NCBI GenBank assembly: GCA_963815965.1
Contig: CAWFIT010000006.1
Coordinates: 105,655-169,654, forward strand
Direction: 5' to 3'
Source of the DNA: DASVFB01 sp963815965
Lineage (GTDB): Bacteria; Actinomycetota; Thermoleophilia; Gaiellales; Gaiellaceae
Length of the DNA stretch: 64,000 bases
The notes beneath the pieces were generated by a model. The model was given only the letters and a program-made list of their open reading frames with translations, was not told the origin of the DNA and ran no database searches. The position numbers and the translations under genes were made by a program. Below are positions 38,726 to 48,264 of this stretch, in pieces (within the stretch, counting starts at the first letter, position 1; the number at the start of each line of letters is the position of its first letter).

Positions 38726-39520
38726 ATGACCTACGACGACATCCTGTACGAGAAGACGCGACGGCGTCGCCTGGATCACCATCAACCGGCCCGAGGTGCT
38801 GAACGCGTTCCGCGACGCGCACCGTCGACGAGCTGATCCGCGCCTTCCGGGCGCGCGTGGCAGATCGCCGACGTCGGCGTCGTCGTGCTCACGGGTGCGG
38901 GCGACCGCGCGTTCTCGGCGGGCGGCGACCAGAGCGAGCGCGCCGAGGGCGGCTACGGCGGCGCGGGCGGCATCGGGCATGGACATGCACGGCGCTGCAC
39001 GGCGTCATCCGCGCCATCCCGAAGCCCGTCATCGCGATGGTGAACGGCTGCGCGATCGGCGGCGGCCACGTGCTGCACGTGCTCTGCGACCTCACCATCG
39101 CCGCCGACACCGCGCGCTTCGGCCAGGTCGGGCCCGAAGGTGGGCTCGCGTCGATCCGGGCTTCGGCACGGCGTATCTCGCGCGCGTCGTCGGCGAGAAG
39201 AAGGCGCGCGAGATCTGGTACCTCTGCCGGCAGTACACGCGCGCAGGAGGCGCTCGCGATGGGGCTCGTGAACGCGGTCGTGCCCGGCCGCGGAGCTGCG
39301 CGCCGAGACCGAGCGTGGTGCCGCGAGCTGCTCGAGAAGAGCCCGACGGCGCTCAAGCTCGCCAAGCAGTCGTTCAACGCCGACACCGAGCAGCGGGCGG
39401 GCGTGGCCGAGTTCGCGTGCACCGCGCTCGAGCTCTACTACGAGACCGCCAGAGGCCATGGAGGGGCGCAACGCGTTCGTGGAGAAGCGGCCGGTGAACT
39501 TCGGGAAGTTCAGGACGTAG
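38726..39520 (+). CDS. badI: 2-ketocyclohexanecarboxyl-CoA hydrolase-like crotonase (BadI), frameshifted
   Basis: Crotonase family, about 260 residues pieced from several frames: MTYDDILYEK, AWITINRPEVLNAFRDA, VVLTGAGDRAFSAGGDQSE, HGVIRAIPKPVIAMVNG and IGGGHVLHVLCDLTIAADTA, GEKKAREIWYLCRQYT and LAKQSFNADTE. The GGGHVLHVLCDL segment and the IWYLCR motif are typical of BadI and of MenB-like ring enzymes. BadI cleaves 2-ketocyclohexanecarboxyl-CoA to pimelyl-CoA. Single-base insertions recur roughly every 50-100 bases. ATG 38726 has a GGAGG site. First gene of the operon. Confidence 0.7.
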
Positions 39521-39523
39521 GGA

Positions 39524-41128
39524 TTGGCGAACCCGTTCTGGCGCAACGAGAGCCTCGAGAGCTATCTCGATCGCTGGGCGACCGACGCGGCCCGACAAGA
39601 CCGCCATCGTCGACGGGCGCGGCCGCTACACGTATGCGGAGGTCGCGCGGGCCGTCGAGCGAATCGCCCACGGACTCCGTGCCCACGGCATCACGCCCGG
39701 CTGCGCCATCTCGTGCCTGCTTCCCAACTGGAGCGAGTGCATCCTCCTGTTCCTCGCGGCGAGCCGGCTCGGGGCCGTCGATCAACCCGATCCCCCCCAC
39801 GTATCGGGCGAGCGAGCTGCGCTTCATGGTGAACCTGCTCGAATCGCGGGTCATGGTGATCCCCGAGGTCTTCCGCGGCTTCCGCTACACGGACATGCTC
39901 GCGGACGCTTCGCCCCGAGCTGCCGCACCGTCGAGCACGTGTTCGTGGCGCGAGGCGCGCCGGGCGTGGGCATGCTGCCCTGGGGCGTGCTCGCCGATGC
40001 CGCCTGGGAGGCGCGGGCGGGCAGGCAGGCGCTTCCGGGCAGTGACCCGAGCCGCGTCCACGAGGTGGTCTTCACCTCCGGGACGACGGGCGAGCCCAAG
40101 GGCGTGATGCACACCCGAACACCGCGCTGCCACCATCTACTCCCTGATCGAGCGGCTCGGCTTCTCCGAGCGCGACGTCATCCTGATGTCCTCCACGCTC
40201 GGCACATCAGACCGGCTATCTCTACGGGTACTGCCTCAATTTCCTGCTCGGGGCGACGGCGGTGTTTCTCGACATCTGGAACGTCGAGGAGGCGGCGCGG
40301 CTGATCGAGACCGAGCGCGTCACCTTCACGATGGGCGCCACCCCGTTCCTCCAGGATCTGACCTATGCGTCCACCACGCGTGACCTGTCGTCCCTCCGCG
40401 TCTTCATCTCGGCGGGGGCCTCGATCCCGCGCCCGCTCGTGAAGGACGCGCGGGCGCGGCTCGGCTGCGTGATCTCCGCGGGCTGGGGCATGACGGAGAA
40501 CGGGCTCGCGACGTGCAACGGCCTCGACGACCCGGAGGAGAAGGTCATCGGGACCGACGGCCTCCCGCTCCCCGGCATGGCCGCTGCGCGTCGTCGACGA
40601 GGCCGAGCGCGACGTCCCCGCGGGCAGCGAGGGTGATCTCCTCGTCAGGGGGCCCGCGCAGTTCGTCGGGTACTGGAAGCGCCCCGAGTTCACCCGCGAC
40701 GGCCATACCGCCGACGGCTGGTTCAAGACCGGGGATCGCGCGACGCTCGATCGCCGACGGGTACGTCTCGCATCACCGGGCGATCCAAGGACGTGATCAT
40801 CCGCGGCGGGGAGAATATCCCCGTGGCCGAGGTCGAGAACGCGCTCTTCACCCATCCCAAGATCGCGGGCGTCGCCGTCGTCGCCATGCCCGATCCGCGG
40901 CTGCAGGAGCGGGCCTGCGCCTTCGTGATCCCGAAGGAGGGCGAGACGGTGACCCTCGCCGAGCTGGTGGCTCACCTCGACGCCAAGCAGCTCGCGAAGA
41001 TGAAGTTCCCGGAGCGCCTCGAGATCGTCTCGGAGTTCCCGATGACGCCGAGCGGGAAGGTCCAGAAGTACCGCCTCCGCCAGATCGTGAAGGAAAAGAT
41101 CGAGGCGGAGGCGCGGCAACCCCGCTGA
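39524..41128 (+). CDS. aliA: Acyl-CoA ligase, probable cyclohexanecarboxylate-CoA ligase (AliA), frameshifted
   Basis: About 535 residues, ANL superfamily. The P-loop is EVVFTSGTTGEPKGVMHT; GWGMTENGLATCNG is A5-like, and TADGWFKTGDRATLDA, GRSKDVIIRGGENIPVAEVE and MTPSGKVQKYRLR (C-terminal lysine) complete the motifs. It activates a carboxylic acid with ATP and CoA. The substrate assignment rests on the neighbours. The TTG start at 39524 gives MANPFWRNESLESYLDRWATD. Shifts lie near 39,590, 39,780, 39,910, 40,120, 40,205, 40,585 and 40,750. Confidence 0.75.
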
Positions 41129-41129
41129 G

Positions 41130-41892
41130 ATGGCGCAGCCGCTGCCGCTCGCGGGGCGGGTCGCCCTGGTCACGGGGGCGAGCCGCGGCATCGGCCGCGC
41201 CGTCGCCCTGGCACTCGGCGCCGCGGGCGCCGCGGTGGCGTGCTGCGCGCGCTCCGCGGAGCAGGTCGAGGCGACGGCGGCGGAGGTCAGCGGAAGCGGC
41301 GGCCGCGCGCGCGGCTTCCGGCTCGACGTCACCCGCCGGAACAGATCGACGCCGTCGTGGCGGACATCGGCGCCGCGCTCGGTCCGTCGACATCCTCGTC
41401 AACAATGCGGGCATCACGCTCGACAAGCGGTCCGTCGAGGTCATCGACGAGGAGTGGGACGACGTCCTCGCGACGAACCTCACCTCGACGTTCATGCTGG
41501 CGCGCGCGGTCGCGCCGGGCATGATGGAGCAGCGCCGCGGCAAGATCATCAACATCGGCTCGATGTACGGCAAGATCGGCGTCCCGCGCTACGCCGCCTA
41601 CTGCGCGAGCAAGGCCGCGGTGGAGGCCCTCACGCGGAGCCTCGCCGTCGAGTGGGCGCGCCACGGCATCCAGGTCAACTGCCTCGCTCCCGGGTACGTC
41701 AACACGGATATCCCGCGGGAGGCCATGGCCGACGAGAAGCTCCGGACGCTCTTTCTGTCCAGGGTCCCGGCCCGCCGGATCGGCGAGCCGGAGGAGGTCG
41801 CCACGCTCGCCGTCTATCTGGCCTCGGCGGCCTCGGACTTCATGACCGGGCAAACCGTCTATCTCGACGGGGGCCAGACCATCGCGTGGTAA
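41130..41892 (+). CDS. Short-chain dehydrogenase/reductase (FabG-like), frameshifted
   Basis: About 253 residues. The Rossmann motif is VTGASRGIGRAVALALG, NNAGITLD follows the fourth strand, and YAAYCASKAAVEAL gives the catalytic Tyr and Lys with the Ser in INIGSMYG. FLDGGQTI-like tail (TVYLDGGQTIAW) completes the family pattern. It reduces or oxidises a hydroxyacyl-CoA or a similar substrate; it may be a second dehydrogenase of the ring pathway. Two shifts lie near 41,335 and 41,385. Confidence 0.75.
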
Positions 41893-41914
41893 TCGCGGCA
41901 CTGAGGAGACCTCG

Positions 41915-42713
41915 ATGGAACTGAACCTGCGGGACAAGAGCGTCATCGTCACGGGCGGCGGATCCAATATCGGCCGGGCCATCAGCCTGGCCTTCGCCCG
42001 CGAGCGCGCGCACCTGAGCGTCGCCGAGATCGACGAGGGCCAGGGGGAGAAGACCGCCGCCGAGGCCCTGCGTCTGGGCGCCGCCTCCGCCGCAGGTGGT
42101 CAAGACGGACGTGACGAACTGGGACAGCGTCCGCGCCATGGTGAAAGCCGTGGAGGCCCGGCACGGGAAGGTGGACGTGCTCGTCAACAATGTCGGCTGG
42201 ACCTATGACCGGCTGTTCATGGAGAAGACCCGGGAGGAGTGGGACAAGGAGGTGCAGCTCAACCTCTGGGGCATGATCAATTGCACGCGCGCCGTGCTGG
42301 ACGGCATGATCGAGAAGAAGTCGGGCGCCATCGTCAGCATGGGCTCGGACGCCGGGCGCATGGGAGAGTTCCGCGAGGCGGTGTACGGAGCGTGCAAGGC
42401 CGGCATCATCGCGCTCAGCAAGAGCCTCGCCCGCGAGGTGGGGCGCCATGGCATCCGGCTCAACGTGGTCTGCCCCGGGATGACCATTCCCGAGTCCGAC
42501 GAGGACATCGGCGGGCTGAGCATGTGGGCCCAGGACGCCAACCGCGCGTTCTCCACGCCGGAGATGAAGGCGCGGATCGCGAAGGCGTATCCGCTCCGCC
42601 GCGTCGGGACACCCGAGGACGTGGCGCCGGCCGTCCTCTTCCTCGCCTCGGACGCGGCGAGCTTCGTCACGGGCCAGACGCTCAGCGTGAGCGGCGGCTA
42701 CACCATGATGTGA
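41915..42713 (+). CDS. badH: SDR dehydrogenase, probable 2-hydroxycyclohexanecarboxyl-CoA dehydrogenase (BadH), one frameshift
   Basis: About 265 residues. VTGGGSNIGRAISLAFA is the NAD motif; NNVGWTYDRLFME, SMGSDAGRMGEFREAVYGACKAGIIALSK with the YxxxK pair, and LSVSGGYTMM at the end match BadH of Rhodopseudomonas better than a typical FabG. BadH oxidises the ring hydroxyl to the ketone that BadI hydrolyses. One extra base near 42,085-42,098 breaks the frame. ATG 41915 follows GAGGAGACC. Confidence 0.65.
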
Positions 42714-42736
42714 GCGGCCGGACAGGAGATCATCCG

Positions 42737-43522
42737 ATGGACCTCGCCACCGTCAAATTCGGCGTCGACGGCGGGATCGCCCGCGTCGTCCTGAACCGCC
42801 CTGCGCAGCTCAATGCCATCAGCCCTTCGCTCCTCGAAGACCTCGACCGGGTGTGCGGCGAGGTGGAGCGGAACCCCGCCGTGCGCGCGATGACGCTCAC
42901 CGCCGCGGGGCGCGCCTTCTGCGCGGGCGCCGACCTCAAGGCCGTGCGCGAGCTGTCGCCGGATCCGATGAAGTGGAACGAGTTCATGCGCCTCTGGCAC
43001 CGCGTGTTCAATCGCCTGGAGGCCCTGCCCGTCCCCGTCGTCGCGGGGGTCCACGGCTTTGCCCTCGCCGGAGGCCTCGAGCTGGCGCTCGTCGTCGATC
43101 TGGTCGTGGCCGATGAGTCCGCGCGGCTCGGCGATCAGCACGCCAATTTCGGCCTCGTCGCGGGCGGGGGCGGCAGCCAGCGTCTCCCGCGTCTGATCGG
43201 AGCGCGACGGGCCAAGGAGCTGATGCTGCTCGGCGGCTGGCTCAGCGCCGCCCAGTCGCTCGAGTGGGGGCTCGTGAACCGCGTGGCGCCGCCGGGCCGC
43301 CTCGAGGCGGAGGTGGACGAGCTGGCGACCTCGCTCGCCGACAAGAGCCCCTCCGGCAACCGCACGGTCAAGGCGCTCGTCGACCGCGGGCTCGACATGG
43401 ACCTGGGCAAGGGCCTCGCGCTCGAGCTCGATCTCGTCGCCGAGCACATGCGCTCTGCCGATGCCGCGGAGGGACTCCGCGCCTTCGCCGAGAAGCGCGC
43501 GCCCGTCTTCCGCTCGACGTAG
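42737..43522 (+). CDS. badK: Enoyl-CoA hydratase, probable cyclohex-1-enecarboxyl-CoA hydratase (BadK)
   Basis: 261 residues, intact crotonase. The oxyanion-hole segments are AGRAFCAGADLKAV and FALAGGLELALVVDLVVADE, and FGLVAGGGGSQRLPRLIG contains the family Gly-rich loop. The presumed reaction is hydration of a cyclic enoyl-CoA. ATG 42737 has an AGGAG site. Being free of indels, it shows that the frameshifts in neighbours are not simply lineage-wide decay. Confidence 0.7.
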   Translation: MDLATVKFGVDGGIARVVLNRPAQLNAISPSLLEDLDRVCGEVERNPAVRAMTLTAAGRAFCAGADLKAVRELSPDPMKWNEFMRLWHRVFNRLEALPVPVVAGVHGFALAGGLELALVVDLVVADESARLGDQHANFGLVAGGGGSQRLPRLIGARRAKELMLLGGWLSAAQSLEWGLVNRVAPPGRLEAEVDELATSLADKSPSGNRTVKALVDRGLDMDLGKGLALELDLVAEHMRSADAAEGLRAFAEKRAPVFRST

Positions 43523-43541
43523 GGCACATCGGAGAACAGCC

Positions 43542-44696
43542 ATGGACTTCACGCTGACATCCGAGCAGGAGGAGCTGGTCCGCACGCTTCGAGGCTTCGC
43601 GAAGAAGGAGCTTGCCCCGCGATCATCCGGGTGGGACCGGAGCGGCGAATTCCCGTGGGATGCGTGGAAGAAAATGGGGGAGCTGGGGCTCCTCGGGCTC
43701 CGGACCCCTGCGGCCTACGGGGGTCAAGAGGCCGATCTCCTCACCATGGGCATCGCCAGCGAGGAGATCGCGCGCGGGGACTTCAGCTGCACCTACGGCA
43801 TCCAGCTCGCCGGCCTCGCCGGCGAGATCCTGGGGAAGAGCGGCAGCGACGAGATGAAGGCGCGCTGGTTACCCTCCACCGCGCGCGGGGAGACCATCGT
43901 CGCCCTCGCCCTGACCGAGCCCGGCGTCGGCTCCGACGCCGCCAACCTCGTCCTGCCGCGCCGTGCGGGACGGCGACGGCGTACCTGATCACGGGCGAGA
44001 AGTCCGGGATCAGCCTCGGAATGGTGGCGCAGGCGGCCATCGTGTTCGCTCGCACCGACGCCGATGCCAAGGCGCGGGGCGTGACCGCGTTCCTGGTCCC
44101 GCTCGACCTGCCCGGCATCTCGCGAAGCCCGCTCCGGGATCTGGGAACCCGCGCGATAGCGCGCGCCGTGCTCTCCTTCGATCACGTCCGGGTTCCGGCA
44201 TCCCATCGGCTCGGGGCGGAGGGCACGGGCTTCTATCAGGTCATGCAGGGCTTCGACTACAACCGAGTCATCATCGCGCTCTCCTGCCTCGGCGTGGCCC
44301 AGATCTCCCTCGAGGAGACCATGGCCTACGTGAAGGAGCGCCGAACGTTCGGGCGAGCACTTGCCACCTACGAAGGCGTGTCGTTTCCCATCGCGGAGGC
44401 GGCGACGCACGTCGACGCGTGCCGGCTGCTCTCGTACCGCGCGCTCTGGCTTGCCGACCGCAGCGAGCCATATACGAAGGAATCGGCGATGGTGAAGTGG
44501 TGGGGGCCGAAGCTCTCGGTGGAGACCATCCATCAGTGCCTGCTGCTCCACGGCCACTACGGCTATACCGACGAGCTGCCGTTCGAACAGCGCCTGCGGG
44601 ACGTGATCGGGCTCGAGATCGGGGACGGAACCGCCGAGATCATGAAGGTCGTCGTCGCCCGCGAGCTGATGGGGCGCGGCGAGCCTGCCCTACTAG
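43542..44696 (+). CDS. aliB: Acyl-CoA dehydrogenase, probable cyclohexanecarboxyl-CoA dehydrogenase (AliB), frameshifted
   Basis: About 380 residues. MDFTLTSEQEELVRTLRGFAK opens the enzyme; ALTEPGVGSDAANL and YLITGEKSGISLGMVA bind FAD and substrate, KERRTFGRALATYEGVSFPIAE and YTDELPFEQRLRDVIGLEIGDGTAEIMK are the C-terminal motifs. It oxidises the cyclic acyl-CoA to the enoyl-CoA with FAD. Shifts lie at 43,961-43,985. Near 44,675 a last shift restores SLPY and the TAG at 44694-44696. Last gene of the operon. Confidence 0.7.
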
Positions 44697-44737
44697 TCCG
44701 GCCACGCACCGGCCTCGAGCCTGGCGGAAAAGAGAAA

Positions 44738-44765
44738 GGGCTCCAGGGGTTACCCCCTGGAGCCC
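44738..44765 (-). terminator. Intrinsic terminator of the repeat-protein gene
   Basis: Perfect 12-bp stem: GGGCTCCAGGGG (44738-44749), loop TTAC, CCCCTGGAGCCC (44754-44765). Reading on the minus strand it is followed by TTTCTCTTTT, the T-rich tract of an intrinsic terminator, 21 bases after the stop of the minus-strand repeat protein. No such tract follows on the plus strand, so it does not serve the ring-degradation operon. Confidence 0.85.
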
Positions 44766-44785
44766 TGCTATTGCTGACGGCGTAC

Positions 44786-45781
44786 TTACTTCTTCAGCAG
44801 GGACATCGCGGCCTTGGCCTTCTCGGAGGCCACGTCCGCCTTACCGGCCTTGCAGGCGGCCTCAGCCTCGGTCACGAGCGCCGTGGCCTTCTTCATGTCG
44901 GCGCCGCGAGTAGCGGCAGCAGCCTGAGTCTTGCCATCCTGGCTCCGAGGAGACTGGATGTCCTGGCTCCGCGGCGACTGCACGTCCTGGCTGCGCGGCG
45001 CCTGGATGTCCTGGCTCCGGGGCGCCTGGAGTCCTGGCTCCGCGGCGCCTGCACGTCCTGGCTGCGCGGCGCCTGGATGTCCTGGCTCCGCGGCGCCTGC
45101 ACGTCCTGGCTCCGGGCGCCTGCACGTCCTGGCTCCGCGGCGCCTGCACGTCCTGACTCCGCGGCGCCTGCACGTCCTGGCTGCGCGGCGCCTGCACGTC
45201 CTGGCTGCGCGGCGCCTGGACGTCCTGGCTGCGCGGCGCCTGCACGTCCTGGCTGCGCGCACCCGCTAGCGAACGAGGAGCCTGGATATCCTGGCTGCGG
45301 GGAGACTGCACGTCCTGGCTGCGCGGCGCCTGCACGTCCTGGCTCCGCGGCGCCTGCACGTCCTGGCTGCGCGGCGCCTGCACGTCCTGGCTGCGCGGCG
45401 CCTGCACGTCCTGGCTCCGGGGCGCCTGCACGTCCTGGCTCCGCGGCGCCTGCACGTCCTGGCTGCGCGGCGCCTGCACATCCTGGCTGCGCGGGGCGCC
45501 TGCACGTCCTGGCTGCGCGCACCCGCTAGCGAGCGGGGAGCCTGGACGTCCTGGCTGCGCGGGGCGCCTGCACATCCTGGCTCCGCGGCGCCTGCACGTC
45601 CTGCCGCGCTCCCGCCAAGCGACCGCGGGGCCTGGACCTCATCCGTCCGCGCCGTCGTCTGCTTCAGCATCGCCTTGGCCGCGTCGACATCCGGGCAAGA
45701 GGCTGCCTGAGCCGAGCCGACGACCGGGGAGAATGAGACGAGGAACGCGAAGCTCAACACTGCGGAAATTGCCTTCTTCAT
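44786..45781 (-). CDS. Secreted protein with about 26 tandem copies of an eight-residue repeat
   Basis: Start ATG 45781 after AAAGGACG. A signal peptide (KKAISAVLSFAFLVSFSPVV, cut after AQA) leads to SCPDVDAAKAMLKQTTARTD. Then about 26 copies of APRSQDVQ follow, with variants QDIQAP and QDVQSP, broken two or three times by LAGARS. The C-terminal cap KKATALVTEAEAACKAGKAD is helical. A few 1-2 base indels interrupt the frame, but all repeat-bearing pieces lie in the QDVQ frame of the signal peptide and tail. Neutral, Q/P/R/D-rich. Envelope or adhesive role possible; unrecognised. Confidence 0.65.
44939..45640 (-). repeat. Tandem array of about 26 units of 24 bp
   Basis: The 24-bp unit encodes APRSQDVQ on the minus strand. 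Units are contiguous without spacers, vary in one to four bases, and three are interrupted by a short CTAGCGA-containing insert encoding LAGA. Because the unit length is a multiple of three, all frames stay open on both strands through the array. Unit-number variation by slippage would be expected. Confidence 0.85.
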
Positions 45782-46103
45782 GTGCGATTCGTCCTTTCTG
45801 TGTGGGGCCTGTTTCAGGATTGTTGCCGAGCCTCCCACCAGGCTCGACCCCGTTGCAACCATTCCAACCGCCAACCCGGGCCCGCCTGCCGCCCATTGGT
45901 TCCTGCGAACGAACGAGAGTATTGCAGGAGCAATGCCATACCCCCGCACAATTCGATACTCCATATGTTTTAGGAGTTTGTGGCTGCTAACCACCGGGTG
46001 GCCGGGCATTCCAGGTGGCGTTCTGCCGCTCGGGGCCGAGCGACCTCCCCGGCAAACTGCAAGGATTAGGTCGTCGGCCGGAGCCTACTTCGCGGCCTTC
46101 GCC
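45782..46103. other. Intergenic region upstream of the repeat-protein gene
   Basis: About 320 bases with lower G/C near 45,955-45,990 (TTTAGGAGTTTG). It should hold the promoter and 5' leader of the minus-strand repeat protein and the 3' flank of the VKOR-thioredoxin gene. No convincing -35/-10 pair, known riboswitch or RNA gene was recognised. Confidence 0.45.
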
Positions 46104-46968
46104 TCAGTAGCGGAACTTCGACATCTCTGCGAGTTGATCGAGCGTCATCACTCCCTCCCGGGTCTCGCCATTGATGACCCAGGTAGGAAACGCCTTCACC
46201 CCCGCTTGCCGGCAGAGGTCGGGCCGGGGATTGACGCCCTTCGGGTCGCACTCCACGTACGGGATCTCCTTCGTCGCGGGCCCGAACCGGGCCTTTTGCT
46301 CTTGGCACGCCGGTCACCAGAATGCGCCGTACATCACCGCTTTCGTGTCGGCGAGGTGATGCGCGAGCGCGGATTGATAGCCCGGCGGAGCGGAGAAGGG
46401 AGCGGCAAACACGAAGGCGGCGGCGACGACGGCGCCCACGGCGGCGAGCCCTCCGTTCGTGGCGAGCCGGGCGGAGCTCATCGCCGGCTTCCGGTTCCGC
46501 GCCGCGGGCCGACGCATCACGAGGACCGCCAGGATTGCGATCAGGATGACGGCTGACGTGAGGCACCAGACACAGGTCGCGCCGAGATCGAATACGGACA
46601 GCCACGTGAGGTAGGCTGAAAACCCCACACCCCCTGCGGCCAACGCGAACGCGATCTGCCAATTGCGCGGCGTGAGCCCCATCCAGGCAAGGACGCCGAT
46701 CGCCACGTAGGTGGCGAGGCCCCAGAGTGCCGTCGGCACCCACAGGAACGTCGCGTACCGGCTCGCCTGCACGATGTCGCATCCGCTGCCCGCGACGCAG
46801 AGCGCCGCTCCCGAACCGCTCAACTTGAGCCACGTGAGATAGGCCGCGACGAGCATGCCGGCCGCGGCGAGCCCGCTCAGCACCCAGTCCGGGCGCTCGA
46901 CGGGTGATGCTGCGGGCTCGTGTCTTGCGTTTGACCTCGACCTTGCGGTTGCGATCGACTTGGGCCAT
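46104..46968 (-). CDS. VKOR-thioredoxin fusion with UGA at the redox cysteine: probable selenoprotein
   Basis: The VKOR half has five helices and its redox cysteines in LCVAGSGCDIV and GATCVWCLTSAV (CxxC). After a linker the thioredoxin-like half reads KAVMYGAFW-UGA-PACQEQKARFG, then YVECDPKGVNPRPDLCRQAG and FPTWVINGETREGVMTLDQLAEM to the stop at 46104. UGA (46316-46314) replaces the first Cys of WCxxC and the frame continues perfectly to a full domain. The GC stem at 46293-46279 is a SECIS candidate. Start ATG 46968 (with a shift near 46,920) or GTG 46883. Forms or isomerises disulfides in the periplasm. Confidence 0.7.
46279..46293 (-). promoter_or_regulatory. Candidate bacterial SECIS element of the VKOR-thioredoxin gene
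   Basis: In the minus-strand mRNA, GGCCCG (46293-46288), loop GUU and CGGGCC (46284-46279) form a 6-bp GC stem. The loop begins 26 bases after the UGA codon, inside the window reported for bacterial SECIS elements, and its first base is G, as SelB-binding loops require. Confidence 0.5.
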
Positions 46969-47049
46969 GCCTTCCTCCCGGAATTATCGCACGGCCCGGA
47001 ATGGATGCCTCCTGGGCCGGGCGCCGGAACCTGCTATCCTCTCTGCGCG

Positions 47050-48264
47050 ATGCTTGAAAACCGGTGGGCCATGCTCGCCGTCATCTTCATCACCCGGACG
47101 GCGATGGGCCTGATGTTCCAGTCCCTGGCCGCCGTCGGGCCGTTCCTGATCGACGACCTCCGGCTCACATACTTTCATTACAGCCTCCTGCTCGGACTAT
47201 TCCTGCTCCCCGGCGGCGTCATGGCGCTGCCCGGGGGGATGCTCGGTCAGCGCTTCGGGAGCCGGCACATCGCGAGCGCGGGCCTCGCGCTGATGATGGT
47301 CGGCGGATTCGTCACCGCCCAGAGCCCGGGCTTCGCCCTGGCCGCGGTGGGGCGCGTCGTCATCGGAGTCGGCGGTGTCCTCTTGAACGTCGCGCTCACC
47401 AAGATGGTCGCCGACTGGTTCACCGGACGCGAGATCTCGACGGGGATGGGCGTCATGCTCACCAGCTTCCCCGTCGGTATGGCCCTCGCGATGGCGCTTC
47501 TGCCACGCCTCGCCGCCGCGCACTCGTGGCGCGCCGCTGTCCACGCCTGCGTGGCGGCCACCGCGGTGGGCCTACTCGTTCTGATGTCCCTGTACCGTGA
47601 CCCTCCTGTTCGCGCAGGATGCCCGGGCCCGGCCCGTGCGGCTTCGGAGCGCGGCTGACCGGACGCGATGTGACGCTCAGCGGGAGCATCGGGCTTGCCT
47701 GGGGACTCTTCAATGCCGGGTTCTTCGTCCTCGGCAGCTTCGCGCCGGCCTACCTCGCCGCGCAGGGAGCCTCGGTGGCCGACGCCGCGTTCACCGTGAG
47801 CATCGGGATCATGGTCAGCCTCGTGTCCGTGCCGCTCGGCGGCTACGTGGCCGATCGCCTCGGACGGCCGAACCTCGTCATCGTGGGCGGTTGCCTGGCG
47901 ACCGCGCTCTTCATCGCGCTGCTGCCGCTCCTCCCCGGCCCGACCCTGTGGGTCGTCCTCATGGGGATCATGTTCGGCCTCCCCCCGGGCGCCATGATGT
48001 CCCTGCTGCCCCAGGCGCTTCCCACGAACCGTCTCTCGACGGGCCTCGGGATCTACTACACGGTGTTCTACCTGTCGATCGTTGTCTGCCTGCTCCTGGC
48101 GGGGGAGGTCGCGCGACCTCTCCGGGGGGCCAGTGGCGCCCGTCTTCTTCGCCGCCCTGGTCACGGCGGCAAGCGTGCCCTGCGTCGCCCTCTTCCGCTT
48201 CCTCGAGCGGAGCGCCGCCAAAGTCCGCGGCGGGTGTAGATTGGGATCGAGAGTCCAGTCATGA
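47050..48264 (+). CDS. Major facilitator superfamily transporter, two frameshifts
   Basis: About 404 residues and 12 helices. LAAVGPFLIDDLRLTYFHYSLLLG and LPGGMLGQRFGSRHIASAG (MFS loop 2-3 motif) lie in the first half; PLGGYVADRLGRPNLVIVG is the equivalent loop in the second. The pattern resembles cyanate/nitrate-type MFS proteins, substrate unknown. Shifts lie near 47,620-47,645 and 48,110-48,125. ATG 47050. Its stop overlaps the next start (ATGA). Confidence 0.75.

Noticed and set aside
43631..45529. Long plus-strand protein running through the 24-bp repeats
   Set aside because: It is the acyl-CoA dehydrogenase frame read beyond its end; the repeat keeps every frame open because its length is a multiple of three.
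44939..45640. CRISPR-like array
   Set aside because: Units are contiguous 24-mers without spacers and encode one peptide repeat in frame with a signal peptide and a C-terminal cap.
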